Shown one piece after another: positions 33,478-42,575 of a stretch of 64,000 bases of DNA. Position numbers and translations under genes: made by a program. This DNA is from Luteimonas panaciterrae. GTDB taxonomy: Bacteria; Pseudomonadota; Gammaproteobacteria; Xanthomonadales; Xanthomonadaceae. Location of the stretch: contig NZ_JAJAVH010000004.1 of the NCBI RefSeq assembly GCF_020511115.1, forward strand, positions 124,001 through 188,000, given 5' to 3'. The notes under the pieces were generated by a model. That model had not been told where the DNA came from. It saw only the letters and a list, made by a program, of their open reading frames with translations, and did not search any database. How positions within the stretch are numbered: position 1 is the first letter of the stretch; each line of letters begins with the position of its first letter.

Positions 33478-35850
33478 TCAGTTCCGCAACGGCTTGCCGG
33501 TCTGCAGCATGTGCAGCACGCGGTCCTGCGTCTTCTTCTGCTGCGCCAGTTCGACGAAGTGCTGACGCTCCAGTCGCAGCAGCCAGTCCTCGTCGACGAA
33601 CGAACCGCGATCCACTTCACCGCCGCATAGCACGGTGGCGATGCGCGAGGCGATCTCGTAGTCGTATTCGCTGATGAAGCGGCCCTCGAGCATGTTCACC
33701 AGTAGCATCTTGAAGGTGGCGATGCCGACGTCGCCGGCCACTTGCACGCGGCGTGCCGGCAGCGGCGGGCGATAGCCGGATTCGGCCAGCGCGCGCGCTT
33801 CCTGCTTGGCGGCGTAGAGCAGCTCGTAGTTGTTGAAGGCGATCTTGTCGGTGGAGCGCAGCAGGCCGAGTTCCTTCGCCTCGTAACCGGAGGTCGACAC
33901 CTTCGCCATGGCGATGGTCTCGAAATAGCGCTTGAGTTCGGCGAACACGTCGCCGCCCGGACCGGCGGCCTCGGAAGCGCGCACCGCGATTTCCTTCAGG
34001 CCACCGCCGGCCGGCAGCAGGCCGACGCCCGCTTCGACCAGACCGATATAGCTCTCCAGCGAGGCCACGGTCTTGGCGCTATGCATCTGGAATTCGCAAC
34101 CGCCGCCGAGCGCGAGTCCGCGTACCGCGGCCACCACCGGCACCAGTGAATACTTGATGCGCTGGCTGGTGGCCTGGAAGTTGGCGACCATGCCTTCGAA
34201 GCCTTTCAGATCACCCTTCTGCAGATAGGCGATCGCGCCGGTGAGGTCGGCACCGGCGGAGAAGGGTTCCTTGGTCTGCCACAGCACCACGGCCTTGAAG
34301 TCACGCTCGGCGCGGGCGATGGCTTCCTGCACGCCATCCAGCACCGCGTCGGAGACGGTGTTCATCTTGGTCTTGAACGAGACCACTGCGATGTCGTCGC
34401 CGTCGCTCCACATGCGCACGCCGTCGTTCTCGAAGACGGTGTCGCCCTGCGGGAAACTCTCGCCCAGCAGCGGATCGGGGAAACGCTGGCGCTGATAGAC
34501 GGGCAGGGCCGAGCGCGGCAGCTTGGCGTTCTTGCCCGGGCTGTAGCTGCCCTCGGCGGCATGCACGCCGTCGCGGCCGTCGAACACCCAGTCCGGCAGC
34601 GGCGCGCTGCTCATGGCCTTGCCGGCGACGATGTCGTCGGCGATCCACTGCGCCACCTGCTTCCAGCCTGCGGCCTGCCAGGTCTCGAACGGGCCGAGCG
34701 ACCAGCCGTAGCCCCAGCGGATGGCGAGGTCGACATCGCGCGCGGTCTCGGCGATGTCGGCCAGGTGATAGGCGCTGTAGTGGAACAGGTCGCGGAACAC
34801 CGCCCACAGGAATTGCGCCTGCGGATGCTGGCTGGCGCGCAGCTGGGCGAACTTCTCCGCCGGATTCTTGTTCTTGAGGATCTCGACCACTTCCGGCGCG
34901 GCGACGCGATCGGAGGGGCGGTAGTCCTGCTTCTCCAGGTCGAGCACGACGATGTCCTTGCCGACTTTGCGGAAGATGCCGGCGCCGGTCTTCTGGCCGA
35001 GCGCGCCCTTGGCGATCAGGGCCTCGAGCCACTTCGGCGCCTTGAAGTACTGATGCCAGGGATCGTTGGGCAGGGTGTCGGCCATCGTCTTGATGACGTG
35101 CGCCATCGTGTCGAGGCCGACCACGTCGGAAGTGCGGTAGGTGGCCGATTTCGGACGGCCCGCCAGGGGGCCGGTGATCGCATCCACCTCATCGAAGCCG
35201 AGCTTGAATTCGGCGGTGTGGTGGATCGTCGCCAGGATCGAGAACACGCCGATGCGGTTGCCGATGAAGTTCGGCGTGTCCTTGGCGTACACCACGCCCT
35301 TGCCGAGGTTGGTGACGAGGAAGGTTTCGAGGCCTTCCAGGATCGCCTTGTCGGTGGTGCGGGCCGGGATCAGCTCGGCCAGGTGCATGTAGCGCGGCGG
35401 GTTGAAGAAGTGCACGCCGCAGAAGCGATGGCGCAGCTGCTCGGGCAGCACTTCGGCCAACTTGTTGATGCCCAGGCCCGAGGTGTTGCTGGCGAGCACG
35501 GCGTGATCGGCGACGAACGGGGCGATCTTCTTGTACAGGTCCTGCTTCCAGTCCATGCGCTCGGCGATGGCCTCGATGATCAGGTCGCAGTCCTTGAGCT
35601 TGGCCAGGCTCAGCTCGTAATTGCCAGGCACGATGGCCTCGGCGAACGACTTGCTGCCGAACGGAGCGGGGCTGAGCTTGCCGAGGTTGGCGATGGCCTT
35701 CAGCACGATGCCGTTGGGGTCGCCTTCCTTCGCCGGCAGGTCGAACAGGACCGTGTCGACACCGGCGTTGACCAGGTGCGCGGCGATCTGCGCGCCCATG
35801 ACACCGGCACCGAGCACGGCGGCACGACGTACAAGTAGTTTGTTAGACAT
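33478..35850 (-). CDS. 3-hydroxyacyl-CoA dehydrogenase / enoyl-CoA hydratase (FadN-type domain order)
   Basis: A 790-residue bifunctional beta-oxidation enzyme. The dehydrogenase comes first: NAD site AAVLGAGVMGAQIAAHLVNAG (residues 10-30), GVHFFNPPRYMHLAELI with the catalytic His, then FIGNRIGVF. The enoyl-CoA hydratase domain is C-terminal (about 470-700): A-G-A-D-L-T-G and AVRGLALGGGCEF, followed by EAGVGLLPAGGG. This order is the reverse of E. coli FadB/FadJ (hydratase first) and matches the FadN type of Bacillus and many xanthomonads. It sits 24 bases behind the regulator gene, in one operon with the thiolase. Confidence 0.95.
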   Translation of the reverse strand: MSNKLLVRRAAVLGAGVMGAQIAAHLVNAGVDTVLFDLPAKEGDPNGIVLKAIANLGKLSPAPFGSKSFAEAIVPGNYELSLAKLKDCDLIIEAIAERMDWKQDLYKKIAPFVADHAVLASNTSGLGINKLAEVLPEQLRHRFCGVHFFNPPRYMHLAELIPARTTDKAILEGLETFLVTNLGKGVVYAKDTPNFIGNRIGVFSILATIHHTAEFKLGFDEVDAITGPLAGRPKSATYRTSDVVGLDTMAHVIKTMADTLPNDPWHQYFKAPKWLEALIAKGALGQKTGAGIFRKVGKDIVVLDLEKQDYRPSDRVAAPEVVEILKNKNPAEKFAQLRASQHPQAQFLWAVFRDLFHYSAYHLADIAETARDVDLAIRWGYGWSLGPFETWQAAGWKQVAQWIADDIVAGKAMSSAPLPDWVFDGRDGVHAAEGSYSPGKNAKLPRSALPVYQRQRFPDPLLGESFPQGDTVFENDGVRMWSDGDDIAVVSFKTKMNTVSDAVLDGVQEAIARAERDFKAVVLWQTKEPFSAGADLTGAIAYLQKGDLKGFEGMVANFQATSQRIKYSLVPVVAAVRGLALGGGCEFQMHSAKTVASLESYIGLVEAGVGLLPAGGGLKEIAVRASEAAGPGGDVFAELKRYFETIAMAKVSTSGYEAKELGLLRSTDKIAFNNYELLYAAKQEARALAESGYRPPLPARRVQVAGDVGIATFKMLLVNMLEGRFISEYDYEIASRIATVLCGGEVDRGSFVDEDWLLRLERQHFVELAQQKKTQDRVLHMLQTGKPLRN

Positions 35851-35874
35851 TGTCGATAACCATTTGAGTGGGGG

Positions 35875-36534
35875 TTATTTTTCGGCCTTGAGCCTGTCGG
35901 CCTGGGCCACGTCGGCCAGGAACCCGGCCGTGCTGAAACGGATCAATTCACGTGCCGCCCGTGCGCGATGTTCGGTCTCCGATACGCCGCTGGGCCGCTT
36001 GATCAGTCCGAAGTCGGCCATGGCGTACATCAATGCCCCGGCCAGGAAATCCAATCGCCAGTACCGCTGTTCCTTGCTCAGTCCAGGCACGCAATCGGCG
36101 ATCGCCTTGGCGAATTCGCGCACCACGTGCCCATACTGCTCGGACATGAACTTGCGCAGTCCCTCGTGCTTCTCGACGTAGGCGCGCGCGATCACGCGCA
36201 CGAAGGCGCGGCTGCCGCGGTCCTGCGTGAGCGCGAGCGCGGGCTCGACGAAAGCGGCCAAAATCGGCTCCAGTTCGCACGGATGCGCCTGCTGCGCCTC
36301 CTTCAACAGGGCCAAGCGGGCCGCGCTCATTTCGTCCATGCGCCGCCGGAACACCTCGTTGACGAGGTTTTCCTTGCTGCCGAAGTGGTAATTGACCGCC
36401 GCGATGTTGACGTCGGCGCGGCTGGTGACCTGGCGCAGCGACGTGCCGCCGAATCCATGCTGGGCGAACAGCTCCTCGGCCGCACCGAGGATGCGGTCCT
36501 TCGTGGAGAACTGATGGCCGGGCGGACTGGGCAT
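35875..36534 (-). CDS. psrA: TetR-family regulator, PsrA/FadR-like
   Basis: A 219-residue repressor. The HTH (about residues 10-55) reads TKDRILGAAEELFAQHGFGGTSLRQVTSRADVNIAAVNYHFGSKENL, very close to Pseudomonas PsrA; the C-terminal ligand domain would bind long-chain acyl-CoA or fatty acid. The ATG at 36534 is preferred to a TTG at 36552, which lies inside the operator. It heads the beta-oxidation operon and has a perfect PsrA-type box just upstream, so it should repress itself and the two enzyme genes. Confidence 0.9.
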   Translation of the reverse strand: MPSPPGHQFSTKDRILGAAEELFAQHGFGGTSLRQVTSRADVNIAAVNYHFGSKENLVNEVFRRRMDEMSAARLALLKEAQQAHPCELEPILAAFVEPALALTQDRGSRAFVRVIARAYVEKHEGLRKFMSEQYGHVVREFAKAIADCVPGLSKEQRYWRLDFLAGALMYAMADFGLIKRPSGVSETEHRARAARELIRFSTAGFLADVAQADRLKAEK

Positions 36535-36547
36535 GGCGAGGGAATGA

Positions 36548-36565
36548 ATCAAACGCTTGTTTGAT
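36548..36565. promoter_or_regulatory. PsrA box
   Basis: ATCAAACGCTTGTTTGAT, a perfect 7-bp dyad with 4-base centre; it contains CAAAC-N4-GTTTG, the published PsrA consensus form. It lies 14 bases before the regulator's ATG. Confidence 0.85.
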
Positions 36566-36659
36566 CCTAGTCCTCGCCCGCACTTCCGTCAACGCGCCGG
36601 GTCGGTGCGAGTCAAGCAGAGAACGTGCGGAACGGGTGCAGAGGTCGTTACGAATCCGC

Positions 36660-36710
36660 TAGAATTACCGTAGCCAAGTCGGCTAAACCCGCGTCCGCAC
36701 GCGGGTTTTT
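36660..36710 (+). promoter_or_regulatory. ndk leader: -10 box, small hairpin and terminator-like hairpin
   Basis: TAGAAT (36660-36665) is a good -10. Right after it come TAGCC/GGCTA (36671-36675 with 36681-36685, loop AAGTC) and then AAACCCGCG (36685-36693), loop TCCGCA, CGCGGGTTT (36700-36708) running into five T residues in total. No plus-strand gene ends upstream, so this is either an attenuator in the ndk leader or a ~40-nt RNA. The ndk ATG is 88 bases further on. Confidence 0.55.
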
Positions 36711-36798
36711 CCATGTTACTCTGGGCCCTTAGCAGGGAAGATCCGCGTCCCGCGGACCTTCGACGGCGAATGGCCCGGCCTTTCCGGAGAGCATCCCA

Positions 36799-37224
36799 AT
36801 GGCGCTGGAGCGCACCCTGTCGATCATCAAACCCGATGCCGTCGCTAAGAACGTCGTCGGCGAGATCTATTCCCGTTTCGAAAAAGCCGGCCTGAAGATC
36901 GCGGCGGCGAAGATGAAGCATCTTTCGCGCAAGGAAGCCGAAGGCTTCTACGCCGTGCATCGCGAGCGTCCGTTCTTCAACGCGCTGGTCGAGTTCATGA
37001 TCAGCGGCCCGGTGATGATCCAGGTGCTCGAAGGCGACAACGCGATCGCGAAGAATCGCGAACTGATGGGCGCGACCAATCCGAAGGACGCCGCGGCAGG
37101 CACGATCCGCGCCGACTTCGCCGATTCGATCGACGCCAATGCCGTGCACGGTTCCGATGCTGCCGAAACGGCTGCGGTGGAAATCGCGTACTTCTTCCCG
37201 ACCACGGACGTCTACGCGCGCTGA
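36799..37224 (+). CDS. ndk: Nucleoside diphosphate kinase
   Basis: A 141-residue kinase equilibrating nucleoside di- and triphosphates. It starts [15 protein letters not shown], and the phosphorylated His is His117 in [24 protein letters not shown] and [17 protein letters not shown] are standard. The gene follows a leader with a terminator-like hairpin and precedes rlmN by 13 bases; ndk-rlmN-pilW-rodZ is a common gammaproteobacterial string. Confidence 0.97.
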   Translation: MALERTLSIIKPDAVAKNVVGEIYSRFEKAGLKIAAAKMKHLSRKEAEGFYAVHRERPFFNALVEFMISGPVMIQVLEGDNAIAKNRELMGATNPKDAAAGTIRADFADSIDANAVHGSDAAETAAVEIAYFFPTTDVYAR

Positions 37225-37237
37225 GTTGAGTTACGAC

Positions 37238-38446
37238 GTGAACGACACGATCGACAACAAACAGGACCATGCCGGGCAGAAACCCGGCAGGCAAAACCTG
37301 CTCGACCTCGATCGTGAGGGCCTGGAGAACTTCTTCGCCGACACGCTCGGCGAGAAGCGCTATCGCGCCCATCAGGTGATGAAGTGGATTCATCACCGCC
37401 ACGTCACCGACTTTGCCGAGATGACCGATCTCGGCAAAGTGTTGCGCGGCAAGCTGGAAGCGCATGCGGAAGTACGCGTGCCGCAAATCCAGTTCGAAAA
37501 ACCCTCCACCGACGGCACCCACAAGTGGCTGCTCGGCATGGACAACAGCAACGCCATCGAGACGGTGTTCATTCCCGACAAGGGGCGCGGCACGCTGTGC
37601 GTGTCCTCGCAGGTGGGCTGCGCGCTCAACTGCCAGTTCTGCTCGACGGCGACGCAAGGCTTCAACCGCAACCTCTCGACCGCCGAGATCATCGGACAGG
37701 TGTGGGTGGCGGCGAAGCATCTCGGCAACGTTCCGCACAAGCAGCGCAAGCTCACCAACGTCGTGATGATGGGCATGGGCGAGCCGCTGATGAACTTCGA
37801 CAACGTCGTGCGCGCGATGAGCGTGATGCGCGACGACCTCGGCTACGGTCTCGCCAACAAGCGCGTCACGCTGTCGACCGCCGGCATGGTGCCGATGATC
37901 GACAAGCTCGGCGAGGTCAGCGACGTGTCGCTGGCGGTATCGCTGCATGCGCCCAACGACGAATTGCGCAGCGAGCTGGTGCCGCTCAACAAGAAATATC
38001 CGATCGAGGAGCTGATGGCCGCGTGCGAGCGTTATGCGCGCCGCAAGAAGGGCGAGTCGATCACCTTCGAATACACGCTGATGAAGGGCGTGAACGATCA
38101 GCCGATGCATGCGCGGCAGTTGGCGCGGCTGATGCGCCAGTTCGACAACGCGCTGCAGATGAAGGACGCGGCCAAGGTCAACCTGATCCCGTTCAACCCG
38201 TTCCCGGGCACGCGCTACGAGCGTTCGTCCGAGGCCGACATCCGCGCCTTCCAGAAATCGCTGCTCGACGCGCACGTGCTGACCATGGTGCGGCGCACGC
38301 GTGGCGACGACATCGATGCGGCCTGCGGACAGCTCAAGGGGCAGGTGGCCGATCGCACGCGTCGCCAGGCCGAACATCGCAAGCGCCTTGGCCTGCAAGC
38401 CGGAGTATCCGAAGTCGACAATGTCGCGCCAGGGAGGGTCGCGTAA
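37238..38446 (+). CDS. rlmN: 23S rRNA A2503 / tRNA A37 C2-methyltransferase
   Basis: A 402-residue radical-SAM methyltransferase. The cluster motif is C-A-L-N-C-Q-F-C (CxxxCxxC), followed by [15 protein letters not shown] and [16 protein letters not shown]; the methyl-carrying Cys is in [11 protein letters not shown] near the C-terminus. The likely start is the GTG at 37238, 13 bases after ndk, giving a short Asn/Gln-rich lead before [10 protein letters not shown]; a TTG at 37226 is an alternative. It methylates the peptidyl-transferase centre and certain tRNAs. Confidence 0.94.
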   Translation: MNDTIDNKQDHAGQKPGRQNLLDLDREGLENFFADTLGEKRYRAHQVMKWIHHRHVTDFAEMTDLGKVLRGKLEAHAEVRVPQIQFEKPSTDGTHKWLLGMDNSNAIETVFIPDKGRGTLCVSSQVGCALNCQFCSTATQGFNRNLSTAEIIGQVWVAAKHLGNVPHKQRKLTNVVMMGMGEPLMNFDNVVRAMSVMRDDLGYGLANKRVTLSTAGMVPMIDKLGEVSDVSLAVSLHAPNDELRSELVPLNKKYPIEELMAACERYARRKKGESITFEYTLMKGVNDQPMHARQLARLMRQFDNALQMKDAAKVNLIPFNPFPGTRYERSSEADIRAFQKSLLDAHVLTMVRRTRGDDIDAACGQLKGQVADRTRRQAEHRKRLGLQAGVSEVDNVAPGRVA

Positions 38447-38449
38447 GGC

Positions 38450-39271
38450 ATGCGCCACGCTCGTATCCTTCTGGCATTGCTCGTGATCGTGATGACGACG
38501 GCGGCCTGTTCCCGACTGACCTTCGTCAAGCCCAATCCCAAGATTGGCAAGACCGAATCGACGGGTCCGACCTACGATTTCAAGGATTCGCCCGAGGTCA
38601 AGCGCGAGTCCGATGTGCGCGATCGCATCGGGCTGGCGCAGGCACGCCTTGGCACCGGCCAGATCGACGAGGCCGAGCGCCATGCGCAGGCAGCCCTGCG
38701 CATGGACCCGAAGTCGCCAGATGTCTACACGGTGCTCGGCGTGATCGCGGACCAGCGCGGCAACAGCGCGCAGGCCGGCGGCTACTATGCCAAGGCCGCC
38801 GAGTTGGCGCCCACGCAGGGCATCGCGCTCAACAACTACGGTGCGTGGCTCTGTGGAAATGGCCGCGCGGCGGAGTCGATGACGTGGTTCGATCGCGCGC
38901 TCGCCGATCCCAGTTATCGCGAACGCGCTTCGGCCATGGCCAATTCCGGTGCCTGCGCACTGCAGGCCGGACAGCTCGAAAGGGCTGAAAAAACGCTGCG
39001 TGCCGCACTCGCCTTGGAGCCTGAAAATCCCGTCGCCCTCGAGGCGATGGCCGACGTCCAGTACCGAGGTACCCGCTACATGGAAGCGCGCGCCTTCTCG
39101 GAGCGGCGTCTGGCGGCCGCGCCTGCTTCGCGCGACGCACTTCGACTGGCGTCACTGATTGAAAACAAGCTTGGCGACAAGGCTGCTGCCGACCGTTATG
39201 CTCAACGACTAAGAGCGGAATTCCCGCAGACGGGACCCGCTCAACAATTAGGGGAACCCAGCCAACCATGA
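38450..39271 (+). CDS. pilW: Type IV pilus biogenesis/stability lipoprotein PilW (PilF)
   Basis: A 273-residue outer-membrane lipoprotein. The signal ends at M-T-T-A-A-C (Cys20), followed by TPR repeats from about residue 60 (GLAQARLGTGQIDEAERHAQ, LGVIADQRGNSAQAGGYYAKA and so on). It is the pilotin that lets secretin PilQ assemble. The length is similar to the family's. The gene starts 3 bases after rlmN and its stop overlaps the rodZ ATG by four bases (ATGA). Confidence 0.93.
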   Translation: MRHARILLALLVIVMTTAACSRLTFVKPNPKIGKTESTGPTYDFKDSPEVKRESDVRDRIGLAQARLGTGQIDEAERHAQAALRMDPKSPDVYTVLGVIADQRGNSAQAGGYYAKAAELAPTQGIALNNYGAWLCGNGRAAESMTWFDRALADPSYRERASAMANSGACALQAGQLERAEKTLRAALALEPENPVALEAMADVQYRGTRYMEARAFSERRLAAAPASRDALRLASLIENKLGDKAAADRYAQRLRAEFPQTGPAQQLGEPSQP

Positions 39272-40119
39272 TCCCGCCCAATCCGAATATGGCGGACGGC
39301 GCCCTTGTGGCGCAGGAACGCGGCTGCGGGCAGCGCTTGCGCAATGCGCGCGAAGCTGCCGGCCTGAGCGTGGCCGATGTCGCCACACGCTTGAAGATGC
39401 CGGTACGCATCATCGAAGCACTCGAAGCGGAAGACTGGGCACGGATCGGCGCACCGGTCTTTGTGCGCGGACAATTGCGCAGCTATTCGCGCATGCTTGG
39501 GTTGCCGATCGAACCGGTGCAGAGCGCGTCCGGCGTCGCCCCGATCGAGCCGACCCATCTGGTGGCGCACTGGCGCACGCCGCTCCTGCAGCGCGTCGCC
39601 GATCAGGTCGGTGGCCGTCTCGTCTATATCGTTATCACCGCGCTGATCGTGCTGCCGGTCTGGGTGGCCACGCGTTCGCATCTGGACAGCAGCGAGGAAC
39701 TCGCGGCGCCGCTCGACGTGCCGGCGGACAAGCTGGCCGCCGCGCAGCAGACGGATACCGCGGCGCAGCCCGCCGTCCGTGAACCTTCCACGGTGGTGGC
39801 CTCGATGGTGCCGCCGCGCCAGAGCGCGCCGGCGCCCGCGACGACATCGACCGCGCCCGAACTCAGCCTGCACGTCAACGACGACAGTTGGGTGCAGATC
39901 CGCGGCAAGGACGGAAGCACGATCGAGGAAGCGCTGCTGAAATCCGGCGAAACGCGCACATACCCGGCCGCCAACGTCGACCGCGTCGTGCTGGGCAACG
40001 CCAAGGCCGTGGAAGTGCAGCGCAACGGCCAGGCCCAGGACCTCACGCCCTTCATGCGTGCGAGCGTGGCACGCTTCACGGTGTCCCCCGACGGCTCTCT
40101 CGCGCCGGTTTCCGACTGA
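39268..40119 (+). CDS. rodZ: Cytoskeletal protein RodZ
   Basis: A 283-residue cell-shape protein linking MreB to the membrane. The N-terminal XRE-type HTH (about 15-80) is GQRLRNAREAAGLSVADVAT...EALEAEDWARIGAPVFVRGQLRSY, the typical RodZ start. One membrane helix follows (about 112-132), then a Pro/Ala periplasmic linker and the C-terminal DUF4115 domain (SWVQIRGKDGSTIEEALLKSGETRTYP). In other gammaproteobacteria ispG follows; here it does not, and a 216-base gap leads to yfgM. Confidence 0.94.
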   Translation: MIPPNPNMADGALVAQERGCGQRLRNAREAAGLSVADVATRLKMPVRIIEALEAEDWARIGAPVFVRGQLRSYSRMLGLPIEPVQSASGVAPIEPTHLVAHWRTPLLQRVADQVGGRLVYIVITALIVLPVWVATRSHLDSSEELAAPLDVPADKLAAAQQTDTAAQPAVREPSTVVASMVPPRQSAPAPATTSTAPELSLHVNDDSWVQIRGKDGSTIEEALLKSGETRTYPAANVDRVVLGNAKAVEVQRNGQAQDLTPFMRASVARFTVSPDGSLAPVSD

Positions 40120-40335
40120 GATCCCTAGGTTTTTTGGCGATCGGGAACATCCTCGTGGGGGGCATCCTCGCGCCGGAATGCGGTTTCGCACCGCATCCGC
40201 GATAATGGCGCATGAATCCGCATCGGCCGCGCCGCGTCATGGCGCGGCCGGTCTGGTACTGTCGGCCCGCTTCACGGGCCATCCATCCGCATTGGCCCGA
40301 CATCGGCGGGCAAGCGGCATCACGGCAGCATTGAG

Positions 40336-40971
40336 ATGGCAATAGACGATCTTCTCGACGAACACGAACAAAGCGAACGCGTCCTGACCTGGCTGCGTCG
40401 CAACGGCGCCGGCCTGATCGGCGGCGTGGTGCTCGGCCTGGCTCTCATCGGCGGTTGGCAGTGGTGGCAAGGCTATCGCGTCTCCGAAGGCCAAAAAGCC
40501 GGCGAGCGCTATCAGACCGCGCTGAAGACCCTGCAATCCAAGGACCTGAAGAAGGCCCAGGCCGAGCAGGGCACGCTGAAGGACACGGCCTACGGCGCGT
40601 TGTTCGCGCTCGATCTGGCCAAGGCCCAGGTCGACGCCAACCAGCGTGATGCCGCCATTGCGACCCTGCGCGGCGTCACCACAGAGGACGCCGGTCTGCA
40701 GAACATCCTCAACCAGCGCCTGGCGCGTCTGTTGATCGATGCCGGCAAGGCCCAGGATGCATTGCAGGCGCTGGGGAGCGCCGACGATGTGGTCAGCCTG
40801 GAAGTGCGCGGCGATGCCCAGGTCGCGCTCGGCAAGCGCGACGATGCGCGCAAATCCTACAGCGATGCCTTGACCAAACTCGACGTCGCCGCGCCGCAGC
40901 GCGGTCTGCTCGAACTCAAACTCACCGACGTCGGCGGCAAGCCGGCCGATAAACCCGAGGCCCGGTCTTGA
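40336..40971 (+). CDS. yfgM: YfgM-type TPR membrane protein (SecYEG ancillary factor)
   Basis: A 211-residue protein: a cytoplasmic N-terminus MAIDDLLDEHEQSERVLTWL, one membrane helix (about 25-43) and periplasmic TPR helices with GALFALDLAKAQVDANQ and ARLLIDAGKAQDALQAL. In E. coli YfgM binds the SecYEG/PpiD translocon and passes substrates to periplasmic chaperones. Its TGA shares a base with the bamB ATG (TGATG), so coupling with bamB is tight. Confidence 0.92.
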   Translation: MAIDDLLDEHEQSERVLTWLRRNGAGLIGGVVLGLALIGGWQWWQGYRVSEGQKAGERYQTALKTLQSKDLKKAQAEQGTLKDTAYGALFALDLAKAQVDANQRDAAIATLRGVTTEDAGLQNILNQRLARLLIDAGKAQDALQALGSADDVVSLEVRGDAQVALGKRDDARKSYSDALTKLDVAAPQRGLLELKLTDVGGKPADKPEARS

Positions 40972-42251
40972 TGAGTATGTCCTTGATGAAAAGTTTCCCG
41001 ATGCCGTCCGGTACCGTCCTGCGCCGTTCCGCGCTACTCGTGCTCTGCGCGTTCGCCTTCACCGGATGCAGCACCGTCAAGGGCTGGTTCACCAGCAAGG
41101 ACAAGGAAGACGCCAAGAAGGCCAACGAGCCGGCGGAACTGACCGAATTCACGCCGTCGGCGCACGTGAGCAAGCTCTGGTCGGTCAAGGCCGGCAAGGG
41201 TGAGCAGCGCCTCGGCGCCCGCCAGGGTCCCACGGTCGCTGACGGCCGCGTCTATGCCGCCGCCGTCGAGGGCGGGGTGCATGCCTTCGATCTGCAGACC
41301 GGCAAGGAAGTCTGGCACTTCGTGCCCCAGCGCAAGAACGAGAAAGGCAAGGAGAAAAAGGACAAGGAAATCCGTCTGGCGGGTGGTCCCGGCGCCGGTG
41401 ACGGCCTGGTCGTGGTCGGCAGCCTCGAGGGTGACGTGATCGCGCTCGACGCGGCTACCGGCACCGAGAAGTGGCGGGGCAAGGTCGCGAACGAAGTGAT
41501 CGCCGCGCCGGTGATCGGGCAGGGACTGGTGTTCGTGCGCTCCAACGATGGACGCGTCAGCGCGTTCGATGCCGCCAGTGGCGAGCGCCGCTGGTTCTGG
41601 AATCACGAGATGCCCTCTCTGACGGTGCGCGGCAACGACTCGCCGACACTCGCCCCGGGCGTCGTCTTCGTCGGCAACGACGACGGCACGGTGACCGCGC
41701 TGGCGGTGTCCGATGGCCGGCCGCTCTGGGACCAGGTCGTGGCCCAGCCCGACGGCCGCAGCGAACTGGAGCGCATGGCCGACGTCGACGGCGCACCGGC
41801 GCTCGACGGCACCACGCTCTACGTCACCAGCTTCAAGAAGCAGACCGTGGCGATCGACGGGCCTAGCGGGCGTCCGATCTGGGCGCACGACAATGGCGGC
41901 CCGGGACGCGTCGGCGTCGCCAGCGATCGCGTCGTGGTCGCCGATCCGGCCGGCACGGTGTGGGCGCTCGACAAGAACAGCGGCAGCGCATTGTGGTCAC
42001 AGCCGATCCTGGCGCGACGCAATCTCACCTCCGCGGTGGTGCAGGGGGATTACGTCGTGGTCGGCGATTACGACGGCTATCTGCACTGGCTGAAGCTGTC
42101 GGACGGCAGCCTGGCGGCGCGCGAGCGCGCCAGCGGCAAAGAACCCTTGCGGGCGAGTCCGATTGTGGTGGATGGCATCCTGATCGTGGAGAACACGGAT
42201 GGGGATGTGAGTGCTTATCGGGTGGATCAGGCGGCGACTGCGCAGAACTGA
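40971..42251 (+). CDS. bamB: Outer membrane protein assembly factor BamB
   Basis: A 426-residue lipoprotein, with the lipobox A-F-T-G-C at Cys33. The mature part is an eight-bladed PQQ-like propeller (for example GGVHAFDLQTGKEVW, GDVIALDAATGTEKW, GRVSAFDAASGERRW). A Lys/Glu-rich insertion RKNEKGKEKKDKEIR interrupts blade 1 or 2 and is longer than in E. coli. It scaffolds BamA and POTRA domains in barrel insertion. Its stop is followed by a repeat-rich 496-base intergenic region. Confidence 0.95.
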   Translation: MSMSLMKSFPMPSGTVLRRSALLVLCAFAFTGCSTVKGWFTSKDKEDAKKANEPAELTEFTPSAHVSKLWSVKAGKGEQRLGARQGPTVADGRVYAAAVEGGVHAFDLQTGKEVWHFVPQRKNEKGKEKKDKEIRLAGGPGAGDGLVVVGSLEGDVIALDAATGTEKWRGKVANEVIAAPVIGQGLVFVRSNDGRVSAFDAASGERRWFWNHEMPSLTVRGNDSPTLAPGVVFVGNDDGTVTALAVSDGRPLWDQVVAQPDGRSELERMADVDGAPALDGTTLYVTSFKKQTVAIDGPSGRPIWAHDNGGPGRVGVASDRVVVADPAGTVWALDKNSGSALWSQPILARRNLTSAVVQGDYVVVGDYDGYLHWLKLSDGSLAARERASGKEPLRASPIVVDGILIVENTDGDVSAYRVDQAATAQN

Positions 42252-42260
42252 GGGTTTGTG

Positions 42261-42372
42261 CGTCATTCCCGTATAGGCGGGAATCCATTGACTTTGCCTT
42301 TGCTTGTCATTCCGGCGAAGGCCGGAATCCAGTCGTTCGCTTGATCGTCGTTCCAGCGGAAGCTGGGATCCA
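42261..42372. repeat. Three tandem short palindromic repeats (copies 2-4)
   Basis: Copy A: ATTCCCG (42265-42271) with CGGGAAT (42278-42284). Copy B: ATTCCGGC (42309-42316), loop GAAG, GCCGGAAT (42321-42328). Copy C: TTCCAGC (42351-42357), loop GGAA, GCTGGGA (42362-42368), one mismatch. Each is preceded by GTC(A/G), and the copies are about 40-44 bases apart, in the same orientation. They are the same family as the element at 21018. Confidence 0.85.
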
Positions 42373-42402
42373 TTTTGTTTTTGGCTTTGTTTGTGAAAAG
42401 CA

Positions 42403-42575
42403 AAAGCGTTTCGTCCGCTGCGCGGCCGAGTTCATTTCTTTTGGTAAGCCCCAAAAGAAACGAACCAAAGAAAAACGCTTTCCCCGACGAAGCAATCCCA
42501 TAGTTTCGTTGCTATGGGGATTTTTCGACTCGCCATCCTGGCTCGGTCGAAAAACGGCGCACATCCCTGTGCGCC
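42403..42575. repeat. Composite hairpin repeat element between bamB and der
   Basis: Five nested or adjacent inverted repeats. Outer AAAGCGTTT (42403-42411) pairs with AAACGCTTT (42473-42481) and encloses a 15-bp stem (42430-42444 with 42451-42465, one mismatch). Next are CCCATAG (42497-42503) with CTATGGG, then TTTTTCGAC (42521-42529) with GTCGAAAAA, then GGCGCACA (42556-42563) with TGTGCGCC. It is not coding: frames through it are short and biased. Similar modules are scattered in Lysobacteraceae genomes as far as I recall. No transposase or target-site duplication is visible. Confidence 0.7.

Noticed and set aside
36671..36708. tRNA-like pair of stems upstream of ndk
   Set aside because: Only two stems and about 40 bases, with no anticodon or T arm; better explained as a leader hairpin plus terminator.
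42261..42372. CRISPR-like array
   Set aside because: Three spaced palindromes with 40-44-base period, but the units are diverged, the spacing is uneven and there are no cas genes.
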